Below, piece by piece: positions 55,437 through 63,340 of a stretch of 64,000 nucleotides of DNA (the first letter of the stretch is position 1; each line of letters opens with the position of its first letter). This DNA comes from an uncultured Lachnospiraceae bacterium (lineage in GTDB: Bacteria; Bacillota; Clostridia; Lachnospirales; Lachnospiraceae), in the NCBI GenBank assembly GCA_947631625.1, contig CANRMA010000016.1, positions 1-64,000 of the forward strand, in the 5' to 3' direction. A model generated the notes under the pieces. It was not told the DNA's origin, searched no databases, and saw only the letters and a list, made by a program, of their open reading frames with translations. The translations under genes and the position numbers were made by a program.

Positions 55437-57263
55437 ATGTGTGGAATCGTTGGATATATAGGCAACTCCCAGGCGGCGCCGATCATTTTGGACGGATTGT
55501 CCAAACTGGAGTACAGGGGCTACGACTCTGCGGGAATGGCCGTTTTTGACGGCGAGAAGATAAATATCCGTAAATCGGTCGGAAGACTGAAGGTTCTGGA
55601 GAATTTGACCCACGGCGGGGAAAACATGCCGGGATTGTGCGGCATAGGCCATACAAGATGGGCTACGCACGGCGCTCCGAGCGATACCAACGCGCATCCC
55701 CATTTTAATGCGGAAGAGACCATAGTGGTTGTACATAACGGAATAATAGAGAATTATATACAACTGCGCGATAAACTTATATCCAGAGGTTACAAATTCG
55801 TTTCAGAGACTGATACGGAAGTTCTGGCGCATTTGCTTGATTATTATTACAAGGGCAATCCGCTTGAGGCAGTTACCAAAGTCCTTCACCGCGTGGAAGG
55901 CTCTTATGCCCTCGGCATAGTCTTTGCGGACTGTCCGGACCAGATATTTGCGGCCAGAAAAGACAGTCCTTTGATAGTCGGTCAGAATGAAGACGGCTGC
56001 TTTATAGCCTCCGATGTTCCGGCAATACTTAAGTATACCAGAAAAGTGTATTATGTTGACAATTACGAGGTCGTCAGGTTAAGAGCCGACCATATGCATT
56101 TTTATACGGTGGACGAAGAAGAAATAAAGAAAGAGCCCGTTACCATCGAATGGGACGCCAATGCGGCCGAAAAAGCCGGATATGAGCATTTTATGTTAAA
56201 AGAGATGTACGAACAGCCCAAGACTGTGTCCGACACATTGACTCCACGGGTCAAAGGTAACGATATAGTTATTGAAGAGCTGAATATGACGGACGAGGAG
56301 CTTAAGTCCATAAGCAAGATCCATATCGTTGCCTGCGGTTCCGCCTATCATGCGGGAATGACGGGCAAATATGTTATGGAAGGCCTTGCAAGGATACCTG
56401 TTGAAGTGGATCTTGCCTCCGAATTCCGTTACCGTGATCCGATACTTGAAAAAGGCTCTATGGTAGTGGTAATAAGCCAGTCGGGCGAGACCGCCGATAC
56501 GCTTGCGGCGCTCAGGGAGGCTAAGGCCGGAGGCTGCAAGGTGCTTGGTATAGTAAACGTGGTAGGCAGCTCTATCGCAAGGGAGGCCGATAACGTCATG
56601 TATACCTGGGCGGGGCCGGAGATAGCGGTGGCGACGACCAAGGCATATTCCGCCCAGCTTATAGCGATGTATCTTCTGGCCATGAAATTGGGAAAAGTCA
56701 GAGGGGTGATTTCAGATGAGACTTTTGCGGAGCTTCTGGGAGACCTGAAGCGTCTGCCCGATCAGATAGAGCTTTTGTTAAATAATAAATTAAAGATCCA
56801 GAAATTTGCCAACCGCTATATCGGCGCAAAAGATGTATTTTTCATAGGAAGAGGCATTGACTATGCCATATCTCTGGAAGGCTCGTTGAAATTAAAGGAA
56901 ATTTCGTATATTCATTCCGAAGCGTATGCGGCGGGAGAACTAAAACACGGGACCATATCCCTTATTGAAGATGGAACTCTGGTCGCTGCCGTTTCTACCC
57001 AGCCTGCGCTGTATGCAAAGACAATAAGCAATATGGTGGAAGTGAAGGCCAGAGGAGCTTTTGTGCTTGCGGTGACCTGCGAAGGCAATACCGAGATCGA
57101 AAAGGCGGCGGATTACGTTATCTATATTCCGGAAACCAATCCATATTTTGCCAATTCGCTTGCGATAATACCGCTTCAGTTATTCGGATATTATGTCGCC
57201 GTGGGCAAAGGCTGCGATGTGGATAAGCCGAGAAACCTTGCAAAATCCGTGACAGTTGAATAA
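55437..57263 (+). CDS. glmS: glutamine-fructose-6-phosphate aminotransferase (isomerizing)
   Basis: 608 residues starting with the nucleophilic Cys of CGIVGYIG after Met removal. GHTRWATHG, HNGIIENY and SETDTEVLAHL mark the glutaminase domain. VACGSAYHAGMTGKY, ISQSGETADTLAAL and GRGIDYAISLEGSLKLKEIS mark the two SIS domains. The C-terminus PRNLAKSVTVE is standard. AGGAGG precedes the ATG. There is no room for a glmS ribozyme because the upstream gene ends at 55435. It feeds UDP-GlcNAc for peptidoglycan and polymer synthesis. Confidence 0.97.
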   Translation: MCGIVGYIGNSQAAPIILDGLSKLEYRGYDSAGMAVFDGEKINIRKSVGRLKVLENLTHGGENMPGLCGIGHTRWATHGAPSDTNAHPHFNAEETIVVVHNGIIENYIQLRDKLISRGYKFVSETDTEVLAHLLDYYYKGNPLEAVTKVLHRVEGSYALGIVFADCPDQIFAARKDSPLIVGQNEDGCFIASDVPAILKYTRKVYYVDNYEVVRLRADHMHFYTVDEEEIKKEPVTIEWDANAAEKAGYEHFMLKEMYEQPKTVSDTLTPRVKGNDIVIEELNMTDEELKSISKIHIVACGSAYHAGMTGKYVMEGLARIPVEVDLASEFRYRDPILEKGSMVVVISQSGETADTLAALREAKAGGCKVLGIVNVVGSSIAREADNVMYTWAGPEIAVATTKAYSAQLIAMYLLAMKLGKVRGVISDETFAELLGDLKRLPDQIELLLNNKLKIQKFANRYIGAKDVFFIGRGIDYAISLEGSLKLKEISYIHSEAYAAGELKHGTISLIEDGTLVAAVSTQPALYAKTISNMVEVKARGAFVLAVTCEGNTEIEKAADYVIYIPETNPYFANSLAIIPLQLFGYYVAVGKGCDVDKPRNLAKSVTVE

Positions 57264-57273
57264 CATGCGTTAT
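57260..57273. repeat. ATAAC-N4-GTTAT palindrome after glmS
   Basis: Exact copy overlapping the glmS stop codon, followed by TTTTAAAA. It could also act as a small terminator hairpin. Confidence 0.6.
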
Positions 57274-57297
57274 TTTAAAAAACACAAAATTAAAAAA

Positions 57298-57334
57298 TTT
57301 TCATCACAATTTGAACACATTTAAAGGCTATACT
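57298..57334 (+). promoter_or_regulatory. candidate activator-dependent promoter of the HtrA gene
   Basis: Two 11-bp units (57298-57308 and 57309-57319) both end in CACA after TTT, followed by TTTAAAGG and the -10-like TATACT (57329-57334). No sigma-A -35 is present at the right spacing. Direct repeats with an 11-bp period beside the -10 are typical of PhoB/OmpR-type response-regulator sites (inference). Confidence 0.45.
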
Positions 57335-57385
57335 GAGTCACAGTTAAGGGAAAACAAGTGATCATTTAAGGAAGGAGTCTTTATT

Positions 57386-58936
57386 ATGTATGAAAATGAT
57401 TATTCGGGGTTAAACGGTTCGGGCAGATCCGATGTCGAAAATAAAGAAATGGGCGAAGCGGAGAACAGAACGCAGCCGTCCACATATAATAACGGATCTT
57501 ATAACTATTCGTCATCCGGAACGGGTTACGGCTATCCTCAGGGAACATGGAATAATGCGGGCGCCGGATATGGGCAGCAATCGGGAGCTTACGGATCCGG
57601 CGGACATTATCAATACAGTAACGCTTACCCTGACGGCGCAGGCGGTTTAAATGCCGGCAGGAAGAAAAAAGAGAAGAAGAAAAAGAATATAAAATTAAAC
57701 AATTATATGAAAAAAGCTCTTGTCTGCGTATCTTTGGGACTTTTCTTCGGCGTATTTGCGGGAGCCGGTTTCTTCGCGGTGGAGAAAGTTACAGGAATGT
57801 TTGCCGATACTGCGGCAGAGTCGCCTGATGTAAAGAGCGTGGAAGAAAAATCCGATGCTGACGGCAAAAATGACGGAGTTGCTTCCGGAAAGGCAAATTA
57901 CAGCGCTGACGGCGGCAGCATACAAAATGCGCAGAGCGTCTCAACGGTTGTTTCGGACGTCTCGGACATGGTATCCAAGGTTATGCCTGCGGTTGTGTCC
58001 ATAAGCAATACTTACACTGAGAAGATGTCGTTTTTCGGTCAGACAATGGCAAGTGAAGCTCAGGCAAGCGGCTCAGGTATCATAGTAGGAAAAAATGACT
58101 CTGAACTTCTGATAGCTACGAATTATCATGTTATCGAGGACGCGGAAGAGCTTAGCGTACAGTTTGTTGAAGACAGCGAAGCCAAAGCTTCCGTGAAAGG
58201 GACCGATCCCGATATGGACCTTGCGGTCATAGCAGTCTCGCTTGATGATATCGATCATGATATTTTAGACAAGATTGCCATTGCCACACTGGGCGATTCG
58301 GACAGCCTTACGGTAGGCGAGCCTGCCATAGCCATAGGCAACTCCTTAGGATACGGACAATCCGTTACAACGGGCGTCATAAGCGCTCTTAACAGAGACA
58401 TAGAGCTTTCAAACGGAATAACGGGTACTTTTATACAGACGGATGCGGCTATCAATCCCGGCAACTCGGGCGGCGCTCTTTTAAATATCAAAGGCGAAGT
58501 TATAGGGATCAATTCCAATAAGATCGGCGGCAGCGCGATCGAAGGCATGGGTTATGCGATCCCGATCTCGGCGGCCAGTCCCATTATCGCGGAACTTATG
58601 CTCAAAGAGACCAAGAATAAGGTCGCAGAAGATGAAAGAGGTTTTCTGGGTATATCCGGTATCAGCGTAACCGATGAAGTCTCTTCTGTATACGGTATGC
58701 CCAAAGGCGTATATATCGCACAGGTATACGATGATACGGCGGCAGCTAAGGCAGGTCTTAGAAAAGGAAACATCATCACGGAATTTGACGGCGAGAGCAT
58801 AGGATCGATGGATGAACTTCAGGCTTTGCTTGAGTATTATGCGATAGGCGATACGGTAGATATTACCGTTATGGAAGCCGACAAAGACGGATATCACGCT
58901 AAAACCGTTCAGATAACATTGGATAAGGTTAAATAA
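57386..58936 (+). CDS. htrA: HtrA/DegP-type membrane-anchored serine protease
   Basis: 516 residues. A Gly/Tyr/Asn-rich cytoplasmic head (1-95) and a basic KKKEKKKK stretch precede one membrane helix (about 110-135). The trypsin-like domain has His in TNYHVIED, Asp in DPDMDLAVIAV and Ser in NPGNSGGALL. A single PDZ domain follows (GFLGISGISVTDE to the end). AAGGAGT precedes the ATG. It should degrade or refold damaged proteins outside the membrane. Confidence 0.93.
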   Translation: MYENDYSGLNGSGRSDVENKEMGEAENRTQPSTYNNGSYNYSSSGTGYGYPQGTWNNAGAGYGQQSGAYGSGGHYQYSNAYPDGAGGLNAGRKKKEKKKKNIKLNNYMKKALVCVSLGLFFGVFAGAGFFAVEKVTGMFADTAAESPDVKSVEEKSDADGKNDGVASGKANYSADGGSIQNAQSVSTVVSDVSDMVSKVMPAVVSISNTYTEKMSFFGQTMASEAQASGSGIIVGKNDSELLIATNYHVIEDAEELSVQFVEDSEAKASVKGTDPDMDLAVIAVSLDDIDHDILDKIAIATLGDSDSLTVGEPAIAIGNSLGYGQSVTTGVISALNRDIELSNGITGTFIQTDAAINPGNSGGALLNIKGEVIGINSNKIGGSAIEGMGYAIPISAASPIIAELMLKETKNKVAEDERGFLGISGISVTDEVSSVYGMPKGVYIAQVYDDTAAAKAGLRKGNIITEFDGESIGSMDELQALLEYYAIGDTVDITVMEADKDGYHAKTVQITLDKVK

Positions 58937-58951
58937 TAACATGTATTATTA

Positions 58952-58982
58952 AAAGGCTTCGCAGCAATGCGAGGCCTTTTTG
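58952..58982 (+). terminator. rho-independent terminator of the HtrA gene
   Basis: AAAGGCTTCGCA (58952-58963) pairs with TGCGAGGCCTTTT (58968-58980), loop of four, ending in a T-run. Placed 15 bp after the stop codon. Confidence 0.9.
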
Positions 58983-59081
58983 CTAATTTTTCAAACATAA
59001 AAATAAATTGGGGTTTCTTTTATTCAAAGTGTACAGTATAATAAACAGTAGAAGCTTAGCGATTTGGTACCGTGAAGGCGA

Positions 59082-59293
59082 TTGCGAAACGCTGATTTAC
59101 GTTATCGGGATTGTACAAATTTAACAAAACCTTGCAGGCACGCTTTCGCTGCATTGAGCCTCGCAACGGTGCTAAGGCTGCAAAATATGCAGCCTAAGAA
59201 CAAACGCAAATTCTTTGTGCTGCGGGCTCAGAGCGCCTGCATGGTGTTTGTTAAATCTGTACAATCAATATACGTTGAGAGAGAGTTTCGCAA
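59082..59293. mobile_element. MITE-like inverted-repeat element, copy 4
   Basis: 212 bp bounded by TTGCGAAAC and GTTTCGCAA. Its centre shares TTGAGCCTCGCAACGGTG and AAGGCTGCAAAAT with the copy at 26200 and carries an extra segment of about 20 bp (near 59200-59222). It lies between the HtrA terminator and the clpX-like gene. Confidence 0.8.
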
Positions 59294-59338
59294 TTACCTA
59301 TCGATACTATATAATATATGGAAAGAAACAGGTAGATT

Positions 59339-60949
59339 ATGTTTGATAAATTTAAGCGTATAATAGATAAAAAGAAAGGTTTAGGTCAGGATATGGGTGA
59401 TATGTACGATGTTAAAGATTCAGATAATGGTAACGGCAACGGCTCGGACAATGCAAATGGCGCCGATAATGTAAAAAGTTCGGGTAATTCAAACAGCTCC
59501 GCCAAATCCGGACAAACGTCCGGCGGCGACGGAACGGACGAATATGAGCAGGTATGCTTTATATGCAGGCGTCCCGAAAGCAAGGCGGGCAAAATGTTCA
59601 GGTTTCCTAATCATATCTGTCTCTGCGACGACTGTATGCATAAGATCATGGATACGGTCAGCCAGTTTGATTATCAGGGCCTTTTAAACTATCCGGACAA
59701 TTTTAACGGCAATATGGCCGATCTTGGCAAGGGAAAAGGTTTCCCGAACATAAGTTTTGTAAATCTGGCTGATCTGCAGGGAGACGGCGGTATCCCGAAT
59801 AAGCAGAAGATCAGGAAAAAGAAAGAAGCCAAGGACGCGGCGCCTGTTATCGATATTAAAAATATCATGCCTCCGCATAAGATCAAAGCTAAGCTGGACG
59901 ACTATGTGGTAGGGCAGGAACATGCCAAGAAAGTTATGTCTGTAGCCGTATATAACCATTATAAGCGGGTTGCGACCAACACTATGGACGAAATAGAGAT
60001 AGAGAAGTCCAATATGCTTATGATAGGGCCTACGGGCTGCGGAAAGACTTATCTTGTCAAAACGCTTGCAAAGCTTCTGGATGTGCCGCTTGCGATAGCA
60101 GACGCCACCTCTCTTACAGAGGCGGGTTATATAGGCGACGATATTGAGAGCGTTGTTTCCAAACTGCTTGCGGCAGCCGATAATGACGTCGAAAGAGCCG
60201 AGCAGGGTATCATTTTCATAGATGAGATAGATAAGATAGCCAAGAAAAAGAATACGAATTCCAGAGATGTAAGCGGAGAGTCGGTTCAGCAGGGCATGCT
60301 TAAACTGCTTGAAGGAGCCGAGGTGGAAGTCCCGGTGGGAGCAAATTCCAAAAATGCGATGGTGCCGCTTGCCACGGTAAATACAAGGAATATACTTTTT
60401 ATCTGCGGCGGCGCATTTCCGGATCTTGACGATATCATTAAGCAGAGACTGAACAAAAAGACTTCGATAGGTTATAACGCCGAACTCCGCGATAAGTGGG
60501 ATAAGGAGAAAAATATCTTAAGCAAGGTTACCGTGGAAGATATTAAAAAATTCGGTATGATTCCGGAATTTATAGGCCGTCTTCCCATCATTTTCACTCT
60601 GGAAGGCTTAAGCAAGGAAATGCTTGTTAAGATATTGAGCGAGCCTAAAAACGCGATATTAAAGCAGTATCAGAAGCTGCTTGCGCTGGACGAAGTCAAG
60701 CTTGAATTTGACCAAGGCGCCTTAGAGGCTATAGCGGAGAAGGCTATTGAAAAAGAAACGGGCGCAAGAGCCCTTCGCGCGATAATAGAAGATTTTATGC
60801 TGGATATCATGTATGAGATACCCAAAGATGATAATATAGGTAAGATAACCATAACCAGAGAATATATAGAGGGGACCGGAGGCCCTGTAATAGATATACG
60901 GAGCAACAGCCTTGAAGATCCGGATAAGCTGAATGTAATAGAAGGTTAG
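59339..60949 (+). CDS. ClpX-like AAA+ unfoldase with long N-terminal region
   Basis: 536 residues, about 110 longer than usual ClpX. After a low-complexity N/G/S/D segment (25-65) comes a four-Cys zinc finger (CFICRRPESKAGK, HICLCDDCM, 72-101) and a further spacer. The AAA+ core has DDYVVGQEHAKKVMSVAVYN, Walker A MIGPTGCGKTYLVK, pore loop AGYIGDD, Walker B IIFIDEIDKIA and sensor FGMIPEFIGRLPI. The ClpP-docking loop reads SIGYNAE instead of IGF. No clpP is adjacent. It is probably a second ClpX-type protein with its own adaptor-binding N-terminus. Confidence 0.88.
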   Translation: MFDKFKRIIDKKKGLGQDMGDMYDVKDSDNGNGNGSDNANGADNVKSSGNSNSSAKSGQTSGGDGTDEYEQVCFICRRPESKAGKMFRFPNHICLCDDCMHKIMDTVSQFDYQGLLNYPDNFNGNMADLGKGKGFPNISFVNLADLQGDGGIPNKQKIRKKKEAKDAAPVIDIKNIMPPHKIKAKLDDYVVGQEHAKKVMSVAVYNHYKRVATNTMDEIEIEKSNMLMIGPTGCGKTYLVKTLAKLLDVPLAIADATSLTEAGYIGDDIESVVSKLLAAADNDVERAEQGIIFIDEIDKIAKKKNTNSRDVSGESVQQGMLKLLEGAEVEVPVGANSKNAMVPLATVNTRNILFICGGAFPDLDDIIKQRLNKKTSIGYNAELRDKWDKEKNILSKVTVEDIKKFGMIPEFIGRLPIIFTLEGLSKEMLVKILSEPKNAILKQYQKLLALDEVKLEFDQGALEAIAEKAIEKETGARALRAIIEDFMLDIMYEIPKDDNIGKITITREYIEGTGGPVIDIRSNSLEDPDKLNVIEG

Positions 60950-60954
60950 TTAAT

Positions 60955-61011
60955 GCTAACTTAAGGCTAACTTAAGGCTAACTTAAGCTGCTGACATAAA
61001 CCTGCTATAAT
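60955..61011 (+). promoter_or_regulatory. three exact 11-bp direct repeats and -10 box
   Basis: GCTAACTTAAG is repeated three times without a break (60955-60987). The TTAAGC at 60983-60988 sits exactly 17 bp before TATAAT (61006-61011), so the repeats occupy the -35 region, as response-regulator boxes of the PhoB/OmpR class do. The transcript would start about 55 bases before the subtilase gene. Confidence 0.6.
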
Positions 61012-61075
61012 TTATGGTCTTTATAAAATAACTGCATATCATATAGTAACGGATTCAAATAATAAGGTTTTGGGT

Positions 61076-62761
61076 ATGACTTGTAAAGAAAAGATCCTTT
61101 CTAATGAGTATGCAGACATAATCATCAATAATATACAGCCGGATGAATTACAGTTATTTGATAATGTCGATTACTGCTCCGACATCATAGACGAAGAGTT
61201 CAATATAGCATTTGTAAGGAGGCAGGGACTGCCGGAGACTTCGATCGGCTCTTATACTTATGCGGCAATACCCGATCTGTACGGACTTATGCAGAGTTTT
61301 TCGCCTGAAAATCTGGTTGAAATGGGGAATATCAGAATTCAAAATCCGCCTCTGTCCCTTAAGGGAAGGGATGTGATCATTGGATTTATAGATACGGGCA
61401 TCCGTTATTCTTTGGACGCTTTTTTGGACGAAGAGGGAAACAGCCGTATTTTAAACATATGGGATCAGACGATACAGACCGGCGATCCGCCCGAAGGTTT
61501 TCTGTATGGAACGGAATATGGCAATGATGAGATAAACGCCGCGCTTGCCTCCGAAAATCCGCTTAATATAGTTCCTTCTACCGACACAAACGGGCATGGG
61601 ACCGCTATGGCGTCAGCGGCGGCGGGAAGCATCATAGATCAGGGGCTTACTTTCAGGGGGGCCGCGCCCGAAGCGGATATTGCCGTTGTTAAGCTGAAAG
61701 AAGCCAAAGCGTATCTGAGGGAATATTATCTGATAAACGACAGTGTGCCCGCGTATCAGGAAAATGATATCATGGAGGCCGTAAAGTATCTGGATGCGCT
61801 TTCAGACAGGTATCAGAAGCCCATAGTTATAGTGTTGGGACTTGGGACCAATCTAGGGAATCATTTGGGAAGCTCGCCGCTTGGAGACTATCTTAATAAA
61901 GTCGCTGCAAGCAGACAGATGGCAATTGTCGTATGCGGCGGCAATGAGGGAGATAAACAACATCATTACAGAGGAAGCGTTCCAAAACAGGTGGAAATAA
62001 GGGTGGAAGAAGGAACCCGCGGCTTTCATATGGAATTATGGGGCTGTAAAATGGATGAATACAATGTGATGTTACGGACGCCCGGCGGCGAAATAACACC
62101 TGTTATTGATTTTAGAAACGGCACCGACAGGACCTTTTCATTTCTTTTTGACAGAACCCTGATAGATATCAGTATCGCACTGGTGGAGCCAAGATCCGGA
62201 GAACAGCTTGTTTTTTTCCGCTTCAGGCAGCCAAGCGCGGGGGTATGGAGCATAATAGTATCACCTTCCGAAAGGGACCGCATCAGAGGCAATGGTCAGT
62301 TTGACATATGGCTGCCGATCACGGAGTTTATCGACGGAAATGTGACTTTTCTTGAACCGGACCCTGAAGTGACGCTTACGGAACCTTCCAATGTGGAAAG
62401 GGTTATCACGATTTCCGGATATAACGGCTATAACGGAAGTTGGTATTTTGAATCGGGCAGGGGATTTACACAGAACGGCGCGGTCAAACCTGACCTTTCA
62501 GCCCCGGGAGTGAGGATATCCACCGCAGTCGGGGAGAGAACCGGCTCCAGTATGGCTGCGGCGCTTGCGGCCGGCTGTGTGGCCCAGTTTATGGAGTGGG
62601 CCATAATAGATGGAAATGCGCCATTGGTTGAGAACCGGGGTATCAAGGGCTACTTCATACGGGGAGCCGTAAGAGAGAACAATATAGTTTATCCGGATCC
62701 CAGATGGGGGTACGGCAAACTTAATATCAACAATACCTTTGAGGTGCTTGCGAGACTGTAA
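61076..62761 (+). CDS. subtilisin-like S8 protease (Csp-like)
   Basis: 561 residues from the ATG at 61076 (AAGG upstream; a TTG at 61070 is too close to it). The catalytic Asp is in VIIGFIDTGIRYSLDAF, His in TDTNGHGTAMASAAAGS and Ser in ERTGSSMAAALAAGCVAQF, so the triad is complete. It has a 100-residue N-terminal prodomain-like region and an inserted beta domain (300-440) between His and Ser, like the Csp proteases of clostridia. There is no signal peptide, so it is probably intracellular or exported without one. Confidence 0.9.
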   Translation: MTCKEKILSNEYADIIINNIQPDELQLFDNVDYCSDIIDEEFNIAFVRRQGLPETSIGSYTYAAIPDLYGLMQSFSPENLVEMGNIRIQNPPLSLKGRDVIIGFIDTGIRYSLDAFLDEEGNSRILNIWDQTIQTGDPPEGFLYGTEYGNDEINAALASENPLNIVPSTDTNGHGTAMASAAAGSIIDQGLTFRGAAPEADIAVVKLKEAKAYLREYYLINDSVPAYQENDIMEAVKYLDALSDRYQKPIVIVLGLGTNLGNHLGSSPLGDYLNKVAASRQMAIVVCGGNEGDKQHHYRGSVPKQVEIRVEEGTRGFHMELWGCKMDEYNVMLRTPGGEITPVIDFRNGTDRTFSFLFDRTLIDISIALVEPRSGEQLVFFRFRQPSAGVWSIIVSPSERDRIRGNGQFDIWLPITEFIDGNVTFLEPDPEVTLTEPSNVERVITISGYNGYNGSWYFESGRGFTQNGAVKPDLSAPGVRISTAVGERTGSSMAAALAAGCVAQFMEWAIIDGNAPLVENRGIKGYFIRGAVRENNIVYPDPRWGYGKLNINNTFEVLARL

Positions 62762-62774
62762 CGGGCAATCGCTA

Positions 62775-62834
62775 AATTCCGTTCCGTGAAATTCCGTTCC
62801 GTGAAATTCCGTGTCGTGGAATTCCGTATCGTGA
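62775..62834 (+). repeat. four tandem 15-bp repeats
   Basis: Units start at 62775, 62790, 62805 and 62820 and read AATTCCGTTCCGTGA with one to three changes. They lie in the 130-bp gap between the protease and LspA-like genes. Confidence 0.8.
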
Positions 62835-62892
62835 AAGAGATCTTCGCAAACGGTTAGGTTAAAATAATGATAAATACGAAAGGGCTCAGGAT

Positions 62893-63339
62893 ATGTTATA
62901 CGCTATTTTGGCAGCGTTGATCTTTGTGTTGGATTTTCTTATCAAAGAGTGGGTGGAAAATGATAACGGCTGCGGTGAAGAGAGAAAAATAAAAGATCTT
63001 GGGATAATAATCAAAAAGTACCACAACAAAGGCGCGTTCTTAAATCTTGGAGAGAGTAAAAGCGGTCTGGTGGCGGAAGTGTCTGTTGTTATGACGCTTC
63101 TGCTGACCGTGCTGTTTCTGGTGACCTTCACTTTTAAGGGTAGCAGGCTGTTAAAAACGGGTCTTGCGCTGTTGCTTGGCGGCGCATACAGCAACACCTA
63201 TGACAGAATGAGAAGGCAGTATGTAGTGGATTACATGAGCCTGCCCGTAAAAAATAGATTTATACGAAATATCGTTTTTAATATATCGGATTTTTGTATT
63301 ATCCTCGGTTCTTTGTTTGTCGTCCTCGGAAGCGTTTAG
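62893..63339 (+). CDS. LspA-like aspartic membrane protein (signal peptidase II family)
   Basis: 148 residues with four membrane helices. KYHNKGAFLNLGE and LLGGAYSNTYDRMRRQYVVD followed by FNISDFCIILGS preserve the two catalytic Asp positions of signal peptidase II (YDR and NISD). The family's GN before DR is SN here, and the N-terminal part is shortened. It is more likely a divergent paralogue than the housekeeping LspA. It converges with the carbamate kinase gene, one base apart. Confidence 0.75.
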   Translation: MLYAILAALIFVLDFLIKEWVENDNGCGEERKIKDLGIIIKKYHNKGAFLNLGESKSGLVAEVSVVMTLLLTVLFLVTFTFKGSRLLKTGLALLLGGAYSNTYDRMRRQYVVDYMSLPVKNRFIRNIVFNISDFCIILGSLFVVLGSV

Positions 63340-63340
63340 A

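Noticed and set aside
55437-57263. Possible glmS ribozyme upstream of glmS
   Set aside because: The GT2 gene ends two bases before the glmS start, leaving no untranslated leader for the ribozyme, and no ribozyme core was seen.
16137-62106. LexA (SOS) boxes as an explanation for ATAAC-N4-GTTAT
   Set aside because: Gram-positive LexA sites are GAAC-N4-GTTC; the sites here differ at conserved outer bases and most lie inside genes, which is not expected for SOS operators.
62775-62834. CRISPR array in the short repeats
   Set aside because: The 15-bp units abut without spacers and no cas genes are present.
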